Below, one piece after another: positions 41,512-50,828 of a stretch of 64,000 nt of DNA. Made by a program: the position numbers and the translations under genes. The DNA comes from Anaerozeibacter sp031551775 (GTDB lineage: Bacteria; Bacillota; Clostridia; Christensenellales; Aristaeellaceae), in contig JAVBND010000006.1 in the NCBI GenBank assembly GCA_031551775.1, forward strand, positions 1 through 64,000. The letters are read 5' to 3'. Positions within the stretch are counted from its first letter, which is position 1; each line of letters begins with the position of its first letter. The notes beneath the pieces are model-generated. The model ran no database searches and was not told where the DNA came from. It saw only the letters and a program-made list of their open reading frames with translations.

Positions 41512-42200
41512 AGACCCGGCCTCGCGCGCGCGGAGGGGATGTATTTATAGCCCTCGGAAAATATGGTTCTGATTTGCCCAAGAGAGGGGTCCGTTGCGAG
41601 TTTGGCGCGAATGCGGCGGATTGCGGTGAACAGCGTTGATTCCTCGCCGCCGACTTGCCTTAGCAATTCGGCCTTTGAAACGGTTTCTCTCGCATGATCA
41701 AGCAACAGGGAGATCACGTCATACTCGCTTCTTGACATGATCAGGTTTATGCCGTTGATTGCTATCGTGCGCGTGTCCTCCCTGAGCACCACGCCGGGTT
41801 GAGGGCTGTTCACAGTGCCATTGACGCCGTCAAAAATCCGGTTCCTGCGAATCTGTGCGTAGATTCGCACCGCAAGTTCCCGCACGGAATAGGGCTTGGT
41901 CATGTAGTCGTCCCCGCCCGCCATGAGGCCGCTTATGCGGTGGTCCTCAGAATCCAGGCAGCTCAGGAAGATGATGGGCGCTTTGTTCGTGCCGTGCCGC
42001 GCGGCGGCGCACACCGAGAATCCGTCGAGGTCCGGCAGCATTACGTCGAGCACCACACAGTCGTAGGGGGTGCTTTGGAGAAGCGCCAGCGCCTGCGCGC
42101 CGGACATGGCAAGGTCCACCTGATAGCCTTTGCTCGTCAGGTATTCGCGATTGGCGTCCTGAATTTCGCAGTTGTCGTCAACCAGCAGAATTCTGTTCAT
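41508..42200 (-). CDS. OmpR-family response regulator
   Basis: A 230-residue regulator with the receiver motifs VDDN near residue 8, CVVLDVMLPDLDG (phospho-Asp near 53), FLSCLD and KPYS near 102, then a winged-helix DNA-binding domain from about 130 (SRSEYDVISLLLDHARETVSKAELLRQVGGEE). It is partner of the 7TM kinase that overlaps its end. Confidence 0.95.
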   Translation of the reverse strand: MNRILLVDDNCEIQDANREYLTSKGYQVDLAMSGAQALALLQSTPYDCVVLDVMLPDLDGFSVCAAARHGTNKAPIIFLSCLDSEDHRISGLMAGGDDYMTKPYSVRELAVRIYAQIRRNRIFDGVNGTVNSPQPGVVLREDTRTIAINGINLIMSRSEYDVISLLLDHARETVSKAELLRQVGGEESTLFTAIRRIRAKLATDPSLGQIRTIFSEGYKYIPSARARPGL

Positions 42201-42211
42201 GCGCCACCTCT

Positions 42212-43417
42212 CTAAGGCTCACTGCCTTCTTGCCAGTTTTCGGGGATGGTCAGTTCGTCCACCTTGCTGAGCTTCTTCGTGATTTGGCGCGTGCGCGTGG
42301 ATGCTTGGTCCAGTTCCGCGCCCGCTTGATCCAGGCGCTGTCGGGTACGTTCAAGCGCTTCGCCGAATTGGTAGAATTCGCCCCGGACCGCGCCGAGCAA
42401 GCGCCAGATTTCCTCCGAGCGCTGTTCGACCGCGAGTGTTTGAAAACCCATTTGCAGGCTTGTCAGGAGCGCGGAGAGCGTGGTCGGGCCGCTCACCATG
42501 ATGCGGTACTTGTCTTGCAGCTTCTCACACAGGCCGCTGATGCGCAGCGCCTCGGCGAAGAGGCCTTCGATCGGCAGGAACATCACCGCGAAATCCGTGG
42601 TGTGGGGCACGCGGATGTATTTTGAAGCGATGCGCTTGGCTTCATCCGTCAAGACGCGCTCGAGCGCCGCGCCCGCTTGCTCAATGGCCGCCTTGTCACC
42701 CGCTTCGGCGGCGTCGAGCAGGCGCTGATAGGATTCCTGCGGAAATTTGGCGTCAATGGGGAGGAGGATCGGGTTTGCTTCCTTGCCCGGCAGCACGACA
42801 GCGAATTCAACGCGCTCGCGCCCGCCCGGTTCGACAGCGGTGTTCTCGAAGTATTGCTCGCGCGTCAGGTTTTGCTCAAGCAGCGCTTTGAGGCGCACTT
42901 CGCCCCATACGCCGCGCGTCTTGACGCCCGCGAGCACGCGCTTAAGATCGCCCACGCCTTGGGCCAAATGCTTCATTTCGCCAAGGCCTTTGTAGACGCG
43001 CTCAAGCTGTTCACCTACCTGTTTAAACGATTCGCCCAAGCGCTTCTCCAGTGTCGCCTGCAGTTTATGATCGACCGTTTCGCGCATCTCGGTCATTTGC
43101 TGTTGCTGTTGGGTGAGCGCTAAGTTCATGCGCGCCATCATGCGTTCGATGCGCTCTTCATTGGCCTGCGCGCTGGTCGAAAGCAACTGGCCCACCAGTT
43201 GGAGTTCGCGGTTTGTGCGCTCGCCCGTCATCTCCATGCGCGAGGATAAGTCCTGATGCTGGTGGCGGCGGTAGCGTTCCATTTCGTTCAAGCGGGTGTT
43301 CAGCGTGCGCGTCATGGCGCGCAGACGCGCAATCATGAGCACCGACAGCGTCAGCGCAACGAACAGCGCGCCGATGAGTGTCGCCATGCCGGGGTTGGCG
43401 TTCAAGTATTCGATCAT
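42212..43417 (-). CDS. rmuC: RmuC-family DNA recombination protein
   Basis: A 401-residue protein with one N-terminal membrane segment, a long coiled coil (about residues 45-150, including QQQQQMTEMRETVDHKL) and the RmuC domain: GVWGEVRLKALLEQNLTREQYFEN near 180, LLPIDAKFPQESYQRLL near 230, and KIASKYIRVPHTTDFAVMFLP-type segment near 270. RmuC limits DNA inversions and belongs to the restriction-endonuclease-like fold. The ATG at 43417 overlaps the upstream flavoprotein stop codon by 4 nt. Confidence 0.93.
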   Translation of the reverse strand: MIEYLNANPGMATLIGALFVALTLSVLMIARLRAMTRTLNTRLNEMERYRRHQHQDLSSRMEMTGERTNRELQLVGQLLSTSAQANEERIERMMARMNLALTQQQQQMTEMRETVDHKLQATLEKRLGESFKQVGEQLERVYKGLGEMKHLAQGVGDLKRVLAGVKTRGVWGEVRLKALLEQNLTREQYFENTAVEPGGRERVEFAVVLPGKEANPILLPIDAKFPQESYQRLLDAAEAGDKAAIEQAGAALERVLTDEAKRIASKYIRVPHTTDFAVMFLPIEGLFAEALRISGLCEKLQDKYRIMVSGPTTLSALLTSLQMGFQTLAVEQRSEEIWRLLGAVRGEFYQFGEALERTRQRLDQAGAELDQASTRTRQITKKLSKVDELTIPENWQEGSEP

Positions 43418-45003
43418 GGCTGACCGTCCCCCACATTTCCCCCCATTAAGGCCTCGGCGCATTTTACGCCATCGACTGCCGCCGACATGATGCCGCCCGC
43501 GTAGCCGGCGCCTTCGCCGCAGGGGTAGAGTCCGGCGATGGATGATTCAAAATTTGTTCCGCGCGTCAGGCGCACAGGGGAAGAAGAGCGTGTTTCAACG
43601 CCGGTCAGCACAGCGCCGGAGGCCGCGAAGCCCCTCAGTTGCCTGTCCATGGCGAGAAGCCCTTCGCGCATGGCGTGAACGGCAAACGCGGGCAGAGCGC
43701 GTGAAAGGTCTGTGTAGGTCACGCCGGGGCGGTAGGTGGGCAGGACGTCGCCCGCACCGCTCTTCTTCGCGCCGGTTAAAAAATCACCTACGCGCTCGGC
43801 GGGCGCGCGATAGTCACCGCCGCCCAGGTCGTACGCTGCCCTTTCCCATTGGCGCTGAAAACCGATGCCGCTCAGCGGGTTTTCGCCGAAGTCCTCAGGC
43901 AAAACCGAGACCAGCAGGGCACTGTTTGCGTTTTGACCGTCGCGCAAGAAAGCGCTCATGCCATTGGTGGCGACGCCTCCGGCCTCGGATGCCGCCGCGA
44001 CCACCGTACCGCCGGGGCACATGCAGAAGGTATATACGCCGCGTCCGTCGCGGGCCTTGGCGCTGAGTTTGTAATCCGCCGCGCCGAGCGATGGATGATG
44101 GGCGGCCGCGCCGTACTGCGCGCGGTCGATCATCGCCTGTCTGTGCTCGATGCGGCAGCCGATTGAGAAGGGCTTCGCGATCATGGGGACCCCCCCGGCA
44201 TACAAGGCTTCAAACGTATCGCGTGCGCTGTGGCCGATGGCGAGGATGAGCTTTTGGGCTTCAATTTCGCGCCCGTTCGCTTCGATGCCGATCAGGCGGC
44301 CGCCGTCCGTGACCAGGCGCGCAAGGCGCGTTTCAAATTGAACTTCGCCGCCCAAACGCTCGATTTCGCGGCGTATGGAAGAAACCACGCCCGGCAAGCG
44401 GTCGGTGCCGATGTGCGGCTTGGCTTCGTAAAGGATCATTTCGGGCGCGCCGTGCTCGCAAAGCGTCTCAAGCACGAAACGGCAACGCGAATCGGATATG
44501 CCTGTGGTCAGCTTGCCGTCTGAAAAAGCGCCCGCGCCGCCTTCGCCGAATTGGACATTGCTGGCGGGGTCCAACCCTTGACCGGAGAAGAACGATTTAA
44601 CATCGCGCGCACGCTGATCGACCGGCCGGCCACGCTCGAGGATCAGGGGTCTGAGCCCCGCGCGCGAAAGAACAAGGCCCGCAAAGAGGCCTGCCGGACC
44701 GAGCCCGACTACGACCGGACGCTTCATTCCTGGCGGCGCGGAGGGGAGACGGTAAGGTTCATGAACGACCCCTGACAATTGCGCGCCGCGCGGGGGCTTG
44801 AGGGCTGACGGGTTTACCGACGCCTCAAAATCAATTGAAAGCACAAGGCAGACGTCGCGCTTGTCGCGCGCATCGACAGATTTTTTGTACAATCTTGCAT
44901 TTTGAATGGCGGATTCCGCGACGCCGAGCGCTTTTGCGACGATCCATGCCGGGCGGCTCAGCGGAGCGTCCAGTGCGGTTTTAAGGTTCGAGATTCGAAG
45001 CAT
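43414..45003 (-). CDS. FAD-dependent oxidoreductase (NAD(FAD)-utilising dehydrogenase type)
   Basis: A 529-residue flavoprotein. The N-terminal 80 residues form a small ferredoxin-like domain, then PVVVGLGPAGLFAGLVLSRAG gives the FAD-binding site near residue 100, EGGAGAFSDGKLTTGI near 150, AIGHSARDTFEAL near 250 and YPCGEGAGYAGGIMSAAVDG near 505. The family is broad in bacteria, with no assigned substrate. The ATG at 45003 follows AGGAG and abuts the previous gene. Confidence 0.88.
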   Translation of the reverse strand: MLRISNLKTALDAPLSRPAWIVAKALGVAESAIQNARLYKKSVDARDKRDVCLVLSIDFEASVNPSALKPPRGAQLSGVVHEPYRLPSAPPGMKRPVVVGLGPAGLFAGLVLSRAGLRPLILERGRPVDQRARDVKSFFSGQGLDPASNVQFGEGGAGAFSDGKLTTGISDSRCRFVLETLCEHGAPEMILYEAKPHIGTDRLPGVVSSIRREIERLGGEVQFETRLARLVTDGGRLIGIEANGREIEAQKLILAIGHSARDTFEALYAGGVPMIAKPFSIGCRIEHRQAMIDRAQYGAAAHHPSLGAADYKLSAKARDGRGVYTFCMCPGGTVVAAASEAGGVATNGMSAFLRDGQNANSALLVSVLPEDFGENPLSGIGFQRQWERAAYDLGGGDYRAPAERVGDFLTGAKKSGAGDVLPTYRPGVTYTDLSRALPAFAVHAMREGLLAMDRQLRGFAASGAVLTGVETRSSSPVRLTRGTNFESSIAGLYPCGEGAGYAGGIMSAAVDGVKCAEALMGGNVGDGQP

Positions 45004-45004
45004 G

Positions 45005-46243
45005 TCAGGCTCCTTTGAAAGATTTCGCCAGGGCGTGGGCCGCGGCGAGCGCGCTTGCCCAGGCCCAATGAAGGTTGTAGCCGCCGCATTGGCCATCTAC
45101 GTCAAGCACTTCGCCCGTCGCGTACAGGCCGGGAAGTTTGCTGGACTCCATGGAAACCGGATCGAAGAAACGGGTGTCAAGGCCGCCGGAAGTCACCTGC
45201 GCGTCGTCAAACCCGCGCGTGCCGGACAGCGGAAGACGCCAGTCGATGAGCAGGCGCGAAAGACGGCGCGTTTCATCCGCCGTCAAGGAAGAAGCGGTGC
45301 GCGTAAGCGGGCCGATACCCGCCGATTTCACGAGCGTCTGGCCCAGGCGCTTGGGAAGAAGGCCGCTCAAAAGATCCTCAAGCGCGCGTGCCGGAAGCGT
45401 TGCGGTCAAGGCTTCAAGCCGTGCCAGCGATTCGGTTTTTGTAAAAGGCGTCAGGCAGAGTGAGATCTCAGCGCGCGCGCCGCGCGCGAATGCCTCGGCT
45501 GCCGTTTTTCCAAGCGCCATCGCGGCGATGCCGGAAAGGCCGTATTCGGTAAAAAGCACTTCACCCTGGCTTTCATCCAAAGTTTTCTCTCCCGAGACCA
45601 GGCGCACGCGGCACGCGGCGCGGATGCCCTTGAGTGCGCGAACGAGTTCGGGATCGGTCTTGAGCTGAACCAAGGCAGGCAGACAGCGCGTGACCGGGTG
45701 GCCGAGCGCTTTCATGAGCTTGTGCCCGGAGGAAGAACCGCCGAGTTTCGCGCCCGCGGGACCGCCGGTCGCGAGCACCACGCTTTGAGCGGTAACGGTT
45801 TGACCGTCCACCGAAGTTAGCCCAAAACCGCGCGTGAGGGTCTGAACTTCAAAGCCTGTCAGAACGCTTACGCCCGATTCTTGAAGCGCGAGGCGCAGCG
45901 CGTCAAGCGCGGAAGCGGCCTGGTCGCTTACGGGGTAGACGCGTCCTTGTTCATCCGGCGCGCAAAAAAGGCCAAGCGATTCAAACACGAAGAGCACTTC
46001 GCGCGGCGGAAAACGCTCAAGCGCCGCGCGCGCAAAATCCGCGCCCCCAGGATAGCAGCGCGCCGAAAGGTTCATATTGGTGATGTTGCATCGGCCGTTG
46101 CCTGTCGCCAGAAGTTTTTTGCCCACGCGCGCCTGGCGCTCAAGGACGACCACCGAGAGGGCGGGCGAGAGGCGCTTAAGCATCACGGCGGTGAGCATCC
46201 CGCTGGCGCCGCCGCCAATGACGGCCACATCGAATCGGCTCAC
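45005..46243 (-). CDS. BaiN/YhiN-like flavoprotein
   Basis: A 412-residue HI0933-like flavoprotein. FAD-binding VAVIGGGASGMLTAVML at residues 6-22, LLATGNGRCNITNMN near 44-58 (family signature), VVLATGGPAGAKLGGSSSGH near 160, and GLYATGEVLDVDGQCGGYNLHWAWASA near 375-400. The relative BaiN reduces bile-acid 7-alpha-dehydroxylation intermediates, but most family members are of unknown function. Overlaps the helicase stop codon by 4 nt. Confidence 0.92.
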   Translation of the reverse strand: MSRFDVAVIGGGASGMLTAVMLKRLSPALSVVVLERQARVGKKLLATGNGRCNITNMNLSARCYPGGADFARAALERFPPREVLFVFESLGLFCAPDEQGRVYPVSDQAASALDALRLALQESGVSVLTGFEVQTLTRGFGLTSVDGQTVTAQSVVLATGGPAGAKLGGSSSGHKLMKALGHPVTRCLPALVQLKTDPELVRALKGIRAACRVRLVSGEKTLDESQGEVLFTEYGLSGIAAMALGKTAAEAFARGARAEISLCLTPFTKTESLARLEALTATLPARALEDLLSGLLPKRLGQTLVKSAGIGPLTRTASSLTADETRRLSRLLIDWRLPLSGTRGFDDAQVTSGGLDTRFFDPVSMESSKLPGLYATGEVLDVDGQCGGYNLHWAWASALAAAHALAKSFKGA

Positions 46244-48378
46244 AGGATGATGCCCATCTCCTTAACCGTTACATCGTCGGTCATGATTGAAAGTGCGTGA
46301 AGCGCGCGGGAACTGGCGGTGTAGAGGCGGCGCCGTTCGTCGTCGGCCAATTCCACGCGCGGCCAGACCACCGCGACCGCGTCAAACTCAAGCCCCTTCA
46401 TGAGCAGGAAACTGCCGACAACCACGCCGCCCGCATCGGGTAGCATGTCGTTGTCATCGCCGGTTAAGAGAACCGAGCCCGGAATCTGCCGCGCCAATTG
46501 CGCGGCTTCGGTTTGCGTGCGCGCGATGACCGCGATGGCGCGAATGCCATCTTGCGCGGTCCAACGCGAAAGCGCATCGTTCAGTTTTTCTTTTGAGTAC
46601 GTCGTGAGCATCGGCCAGTCGCCGTCGCGGCCAAAGATTTCGTTCTTGGCGCCTTCGGGCAGCAATGCCGTACACAGGCGCGTGATCGGCAATGTGGAGC
46701 GGTAGCACTTGGTCAGCTCAATGATCGGAGATTCGGGTTCGTCAAAGCACGCGCCCCAGCTCTTGGGGTCGCAAGCGCTCATACCGGGGCATGTGCGCTG
46801 GTTGGGATCCCCGAGCAGCGTCACGTGCGAGGCGGGAAAATGGAGCCGCAGCATCCGAAGCGCGATGTCACTGTAGTCTTGCGCTTCATCGATCAGCAGG
46901 TGCATGATCTGCTTGTCGGGCGATTGGAAGCCCAGTTTTAGGCGAAGGTACGCAATCGCGGGCGCGTCTTCCCACCAGACCAGGCGCGCCTTGGCATTTT
47001 CGGCGGCTGCGCTTGCGAGCGGTTCACCCGCGCCTTCAAGGGCTTGAGCGTACAGCAGGAGCGGATCGTCGATCAGCATGGCGCGAATCTGCGCCCGGAC
47101 CGGTTGGAGTTGGTGGGATACGGCGAGCTTCGACGCCATTTCCAGGTCCTTGCCCCGGTAGCGCCCAAACAACTGATTCGCGTATTGCTCGCGAAGCGTC
47201 TTCTCCCAAACGTCCAGGCGGTTTTGGAGTACCGTTCCAATGCGGATAAGGCGCAGCGCTGGCATGAGCGTGCGGTATTCTACGCGGTAAAGCCGTTCGA
47301 GTTCGCCCTTTTCGGCCAGCACGTGCTTGCCCATGGCGATTTGCCGAAACTCGGGGCCCAGGTTGCGGTATAGCTCGGCAAAGCGTTCAAGCATGGCGCT
47401 GAAGCGCATATCGCTTTTGAAGCGCACGCTTTCGATCCGAAGTTCGTCGCCGGTTGAGAGAATTTCACTTTGCTTAAGCGGCGTTTCGCATTCTACCCCC
47501 AGGATGGGCGCGAGCAACGCGCGCAGGGTATAGGTGGGCGCGTTTTCTTCGCCAAGGTCGGGCAGGACGGTGGAAATGTATTCGGAAAACGCGCTGCCCG
47601 GCGATAAAACCGCGATGCGCTTGGCGTCAAGCGAGGAGCGCTGGCGGTACATCAGGTAGGCCGCGCGGTGCATGGCGACCGAAGTCTTGCCGGAACCGGC
47701 CCCGCCTATGACGCTTAACACGCGGGCTTTCTCTTGCCGGATGGCGGCGTTTTGTTCTTTTTGGATGGTGGAGACGATGAGGCGCATGTGCGGTGTCGTT
47801 GCGCGCGAGAGGATTTCGAGCAACATTTCATCGTCAATCGATACGTCGGTATCGACGTAGTATTTCAGACGGCCGTTTTCCATGCGGTACTGCCGCTTGA
47901 GCGTCAGGGCGCCCGAAATGACGCCCGAGGGACAGTCATAGCTGGCGGGGCCCGGCGTGGAATCGTAATAAAGGCTTGAGATGGGCGCGCGCCAATCATG
48001 TACGATCAATTCGCCCGCCGGATTTTTGAGGCTGTACAGCCCGATTACAATTTTTTCCGATTCTTCCGTGCCTTCTTCGACGAAATCGACCCGCCCGATG
48101 AAGGGGGTTAGAAGCATTTTTTCGTACCGCCCAGCCAATTCCGCCGTAAACGCTTTGCGAGCCAGCACCCGGTCAATCTCGCCGGAAAGCTGCATCAGGT
48201 CCTGGGGCGAGAGCGCGGTTGGCTTCATGCGCAATTCCTCCCACGCGTCGGACAGCATCATGCGTATGCTCTCATCGTGGAAGTCGCTGTAGCCTTTGTA
48301 TTGCTCAATCACCGCAAGCAGCAATTGCTGCACCATTGCGGTGTACTCGCGCTCTTGACGAAGTTCGTTTGGATCCAA
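46240..48378 (-). CDS. HelD-like UvrD/Rep-superfamily helicase
   Basis: About 712 residues with TTG at 48378 as start, placed 8 nt after AAAGGAG. The N-terminal coiled-coil region is followed by helicase motifs: VIGGAGSGKTSVAMHRAAYL near residue 230 (motif I), HLLIDEAQDYSDIALRML near 500 (motif II), LLGDPNQ near 525 and LMKGLEFDAVAVVWP near 665. The insertion and N-terminal arm resemble HelD, which releases stalled RNA polymerase in Bacillota. It is the first gene of the leftward six-gene operon. Confidence 0.9.
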   Translation of the reverse strand: MDPNELRQEREYTAMVQQLLLAVIEQYKGYSDFHDESIRMMLSDAWEELRMKPTALSPQDLMQLSGEIDRVLARKAFTAELAGRYEKMLLTPFIGRVDFVEEGTEESEKIVIGLYSLKNPAGELIVHDWRAPISSLYYDSTPGPASYDCPSGVISGALTLKRQYRMENGRLKYYVDTDVSIDDEMLLEILSRATTPHMRLIVSTIQKEQNAAIRQEKARVLSVIGGAGSGKTSVAMHRAAYLMYRQRSSLDAKRIAVLSPGSAFSEYISTVLPDLGEENAPTYTLRALLAPILGVECETPLKQSEILSTGDELRIESVRFKSDMRFSAMLERFAELYRNLGPEFRQIAMGKHVLAEKGELERLYRVEYRTLMPALRLIRIGTVLQNRLDVWEKTLREQYANQLFGRYRGKDLEMASKLAVSHQLQPVRAQIRAMLIDDPLLLYAQALEGAGEPLASAAAENAKARLVWWEDAPAIAYLRLKLGFQSPDKQIMHLLIDEAQDYSDIALRMLRLHFPASHVTLLGDPNQRTCPGMSACDPKSWGACFDEPESPIIELTKCYRSTLPITRLCTALLPEGAKNEIFGRDGDWPMLTTYSKEKLNDALSRWTAQDGIRAIAVIARTQTEAAQLARQIPGSVLLTGDDNDMLPDAGGVVVGSFLLMKGLEFDAVAVVWPRVELADDERRRLYTASSRALHALSIMTDDVTVKEMGIIL

Positions 48379-48410
48379 ATTTACCACTCCTTTGGCGGGG
48401 CACATAGTTC

Positions 48411-48439
48411 ATTATACCATATACCGCTCCGCTTGACAA
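48411..48439 (-). promoter_or_regulatory. promoter of the helicase-flavoprotein-RmuC-TCS operon
   Basis: On the minus strand TTGTCA (complement of 48434-48439) and TATAAT (complement of 48411-48416), spacer 17 bp. Divergent from the NAD synthetase promoter starting 24 bp away. Confidence 0.88.
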
Positions 48440-48462
48440 ATGCGAATCTGAAAAACATGCAT

Positions 48463-48491
48463 TTGCGATTTTTTGCCAGTTGTTGTATAAT
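48463..48491 (+). promoter_or_regulatory. promoter of the NAD synthetase gene
   Basis: TTGCGA at 48463-48468 and TATAAT at 48486-48491 with a 17-bp spacer, 42 bp before the ATG at 48534. Confidence 0.85.
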
Positions 48492-48533
48492 CATCGTATC
48501 GAAGGATACCCTACGATTGAAGAGGGGAAATGG

Positions 48534-50450
48534 ATGAAAGACGGATTTGTGCGCGTCGCGGCGGGAACGCCGACGATTCGGGTAGGCGACACCGAATCGA
48601 ATGCCGACGCGGTTATTTCGCTCATGCGGGATGCCCACGCCGCACACGCGAAAGTGCTGGCGCTGCCGGAACTGTGCCTGACAGGGTATACTGCGGGCGA
48701 CCTGTTTATGCAGGAGACGCTTAGAAAGGGCGCGATAGAGGCGCTTAAAAAAGTGGTCAAAGCCAGCAAGGGCATGGATCTTTTGACCTTCGTCGGAATC
48801 CCGCTGGCCGTCTCGGGCAAGTTGTACAATTGCGCGGTTGCGATTCAAAATGCGCAAGTGCTTGGCGTCGTGCCCAAGCGAAATATACCCAATTACGCAG
48901 AATTCTATGAACTCAGGCACTTTACGCCGGGTGAAGGCGCGGTAAGGGAGATTGAGTTGCTGGGGCAAAAGGTATCCTTTGGCGGCGACATCGTATTTGA
49001 GTGCGAAGAAATGCCTGAGCTGAGTGTGGCCTGCGAAATCTGCGAGGACTTGTGGGTGGTGTATCCGCCATCCGCCGGCCACGCGCTCGCCGGCGCGAAC
49101 CTCATTGTGAATCTGTCCGCGAGCGATGAAACCGTGGGTAAGGCGCAGTACCGCGAGCATTTGGTCAAGAGCCATTCGGCGCGCACCCTTTCGGCTTATG
49201 TATATGCCGATGCGGGCGAAGGCGAGTCGTCTACCGACATGGTGTTTTCCGGGCACAACCTGATCGGCGAAAACGGCGTCATACTGGCATCTTCCAAGCG
49301 GTATGAATTTGGGCTTGTGACGGCGGATATTGATTTGTCCCTCCTCATAAACGAGCGCATGCGAATGAACACGTTCTCCATGGCGCGGGGCGCAAACGGG
49401 CACGCGCGCGTGATGTTTCATGTCAAGAAGGAGACGCTCGCGCTTGAGCGCTTTATCGATCCTTACCCCTTTGTGCCCGCCGGCGAAAGCAGGCGCGCCA
49501 AGCGCTGCGAGGATGTGCTCGACATTCAGGCACACGCGCTGGCCACACGCCTTAGGCACATCGGCGCAAAAAAAGCCATCGTAGGCGTATCGGGCGGGCT
49601 TGATTCCACGCTGGCGCTGATCGTGACGGCGCGGGCGCTGGACTTGCTGGGGCTTGACCGCAAGGGAATCGTTGCCGTGACCATGCCTTGCTTCGGAACG
49701 ACTGAACGCACGCTTGGCAATGCGATCAAGCTTTCGCAGGGCCTTCACGCGACGCTGATTGAAGTGGACATTCGCGAAGCGGTCACTGGGCATCTAGAGG
49801 ACATAGGGCACGACCTTGAGACGCGCGACGTAACCTATGAAAACGCGCAGGCGCGCGAACGGACGCAGGTTCTGATGGATCTGGCAAACAAACTGGGCGG
49901 GATTGTGGTAGGGACTGGCGACCTGAGTGAATTGGCGCTGGGATGGGCAACCTACAATGGCGATCACATGTCGATGTACGGCGTGAACGCGGGCGTACCC
50001 AAGACGCTGGTTAAGCATCTGGTGCGCTATGCAGCGGATGAGGCGACCGACGAAGGGCTCAAGTCCGCTTTGACGGACGTGCTGGCGACCCCGGTCAGTC
50101 CTGAACTGTTGCCGCCCAAGGGCGGAACGATCAGCCAGGTGACGGAGGACATCGTAGGCCCCTACGAACTCCATGATTTCTTCCTGTATCACATGGTCCG
50201 CCGCATGGAACCGCCTGCCAAGATCAGGCGCCTGGCATTGGTGGCGTTTGAAGGGGAATACACGGGCGATGAGATCGACAAGTGGCTCGCAGTTTTCCTG
50301 AAGCGTTTCTTTGCCCAGCAGTTCAAGCGCTCGTGCTTGCCCGACGGACCGAAGGTGGGATCGGTTTCACTGTCGCCGCGCGGCGATTGGCGCATGCCCA
50401 GCGACGCTTCGGGCAAAATATGGCTAAAAATTCAAGGAAACGACGCATAG
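48534..50450 (+). CDS. nadE: glutamine-dependent NAD+ synthetase
   Basis: A 638-residue two-domain enzyme converting nicotinate adenine dinucleotide to NAD+ with glutamine as ammonia donor. The N-terminal nitrilase-like domain carries the glutaminase triad region: ALPELCLTGYTAGDLF (Glu near 45), PKRNIPNYAEFYE (Lys near 113), and SVACEICEDLW with Cys near 165. The synthetase domain has the PP-loop IVGVSGGLDSTLALIV near 348-363 and VVGTGDLSELALGWATYNGDH. The ATG at 48534 follows GGGGAA. Length fits the long NadE type of Clostridia. Confidence 0.96.
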   Translation: MKDGFVRVAAGTPTIRVGDTESNADAVISLMRDAHAAHAKVLALPELCLTGYTAGDLFMQETLRKGAIEALKKVVKASKGMDLLTFVGIPLAVSGKLYNCAVAIQNAQVLGVVPKRNIPNYAEFYELRHFTPGEGAVREIELLGQKVSFGGDIVFECEEMPELSVACEICEDLWVVYPPSAGHALAGANLIVNLSASDETVGKAQYREHLVKSHSARTLSAYVYADAGEGESSTDMVFSGHNLIGENGVILASSKRYEFGLVTADIDLSLLINERMRMNTFSMARGANGHARVMFHVKKETLALERFIDPYPFVPAGESRRAKRCEDVLDIQAHALATRLRHIGAKKAIVGVSGGLDSTLALIVTARALDLLGLDRKGIVAVTMPCFGTTERTLGNAIKLSQGLHATLIEVDIREAVTGHLEDIGHDLETRDVTYENAQARERTQVLMDLANKLGGIVVGTGDLSELALGWATYNGDHMSMYGVNAGVPKTLVKHLVRYAADEATDEGLKSALTDVLATPVSPELLPPKGGTISQVTEDIVGPYELHDFFLYHMVRRMEPPAKIRRLALVAFEGEYTGDEIDKWLAVFLKRFFAQQFKRSCLPDGPKVGSVSLSPRGDWRMPSDASGKIWLKIQGNDA

Positions 50451-50499
50451 AATTGACATTGATCGTATAGAATAACGGAACGTAAGGAGGTGTGATTCC

Positions 50500-50706
50500 A
50501 TGAAAAAAGCGATTGTAATTGCTATGGTACTCGTGATGGCCGCGATGATGGCGGCTTGCAGCCCGACCCCCACCACGCCTGCGGCGACGCCCGCTCCCGT
50601 TGTGACTGAGGCCCCCGTTGTGACCGAGGCCCCCGTCGTGACCGAGGCCCCCGTTGTGACCGAGGCGCCCGTCGTGACCGAGGCGCCTACGACGCCCGCT
50701 GCCTAA
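50500..50706 (+). CDS. small lipoprotein with five VVTEAP repeats
   Basis: A 68-residue lipoprotein. A signal sequence with the lipobox MAACS predicts lipidation at Cys20. The mature part is only a Pro/Thr/Ala-rich tail with five tandem VVTEAP hexapeptides (codons 34-63, an 18-nt DNA repeat at 50599-50688) and no folded domain. AAGGAGGTGTG precedes the ATG and a strong terminator follows, so it is expressed as a unit. It could be a surface spacer or an O-glycosylation target; this is inference. The repeat can vary in copy number. Confidence 0.8.
   Translation: MKKAIVIAMVLVMAAMMAACSPTPTTPAATPAPVVTEAPVVTEAPVVTEAPVVTEAPVVTEAPTTPAA
50599..50688 (+). repeat. 18-nt tandem repeat coding for VVTEAP (5 copies)
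   Basis: Five tandem units of GTTGTGACNGAGGCNCCC-like sequence, in frame with the lipoprotein gene. Substitutions are mostly at third codon positions, so amino-acid sequence is conserved under synonymous drift. Confidence 0.9.
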
Positions 50707-50735
50707 AGCGATTAAAGCAACAAAAGCGAACGCTC

Positions 50736-50761
50736 GCTCCGGTGAATACCGGAGCTTTTTT
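50736..50761 (+). terminator. intrinsic terminator of the lipoprotein gene
   Basis: GCTCCGGT at 50736-50743 pairs with ACCGGAGC at 50748-50755 around GAAT, followed by TTTTTT. Confidence 0.92.
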
Positions 50762-50771
50762 ATTGAGATCG

Positions 50772-50800
50772 TTGAAATGTATAGAAAAAACGAGTATAAT
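50772..50800 (+). promoter_or_regulatory. promoter of galE
   Basis: TTGAAA at 50772-50777 and TATAAT at 50795-50800 with a 17-bp spacer, 28 bp before the galE ATG. Confidence 0.88.
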
Positions 50801-50828
50801 AAGCACGGCAAGGTGGGAGGTAGAGGTC

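Noticed and set aside
50599..50688. CRISPR-like short tandem array
   Set aside because: The 18-nt units have no spacers and are in frame within a lipoprotein gene.
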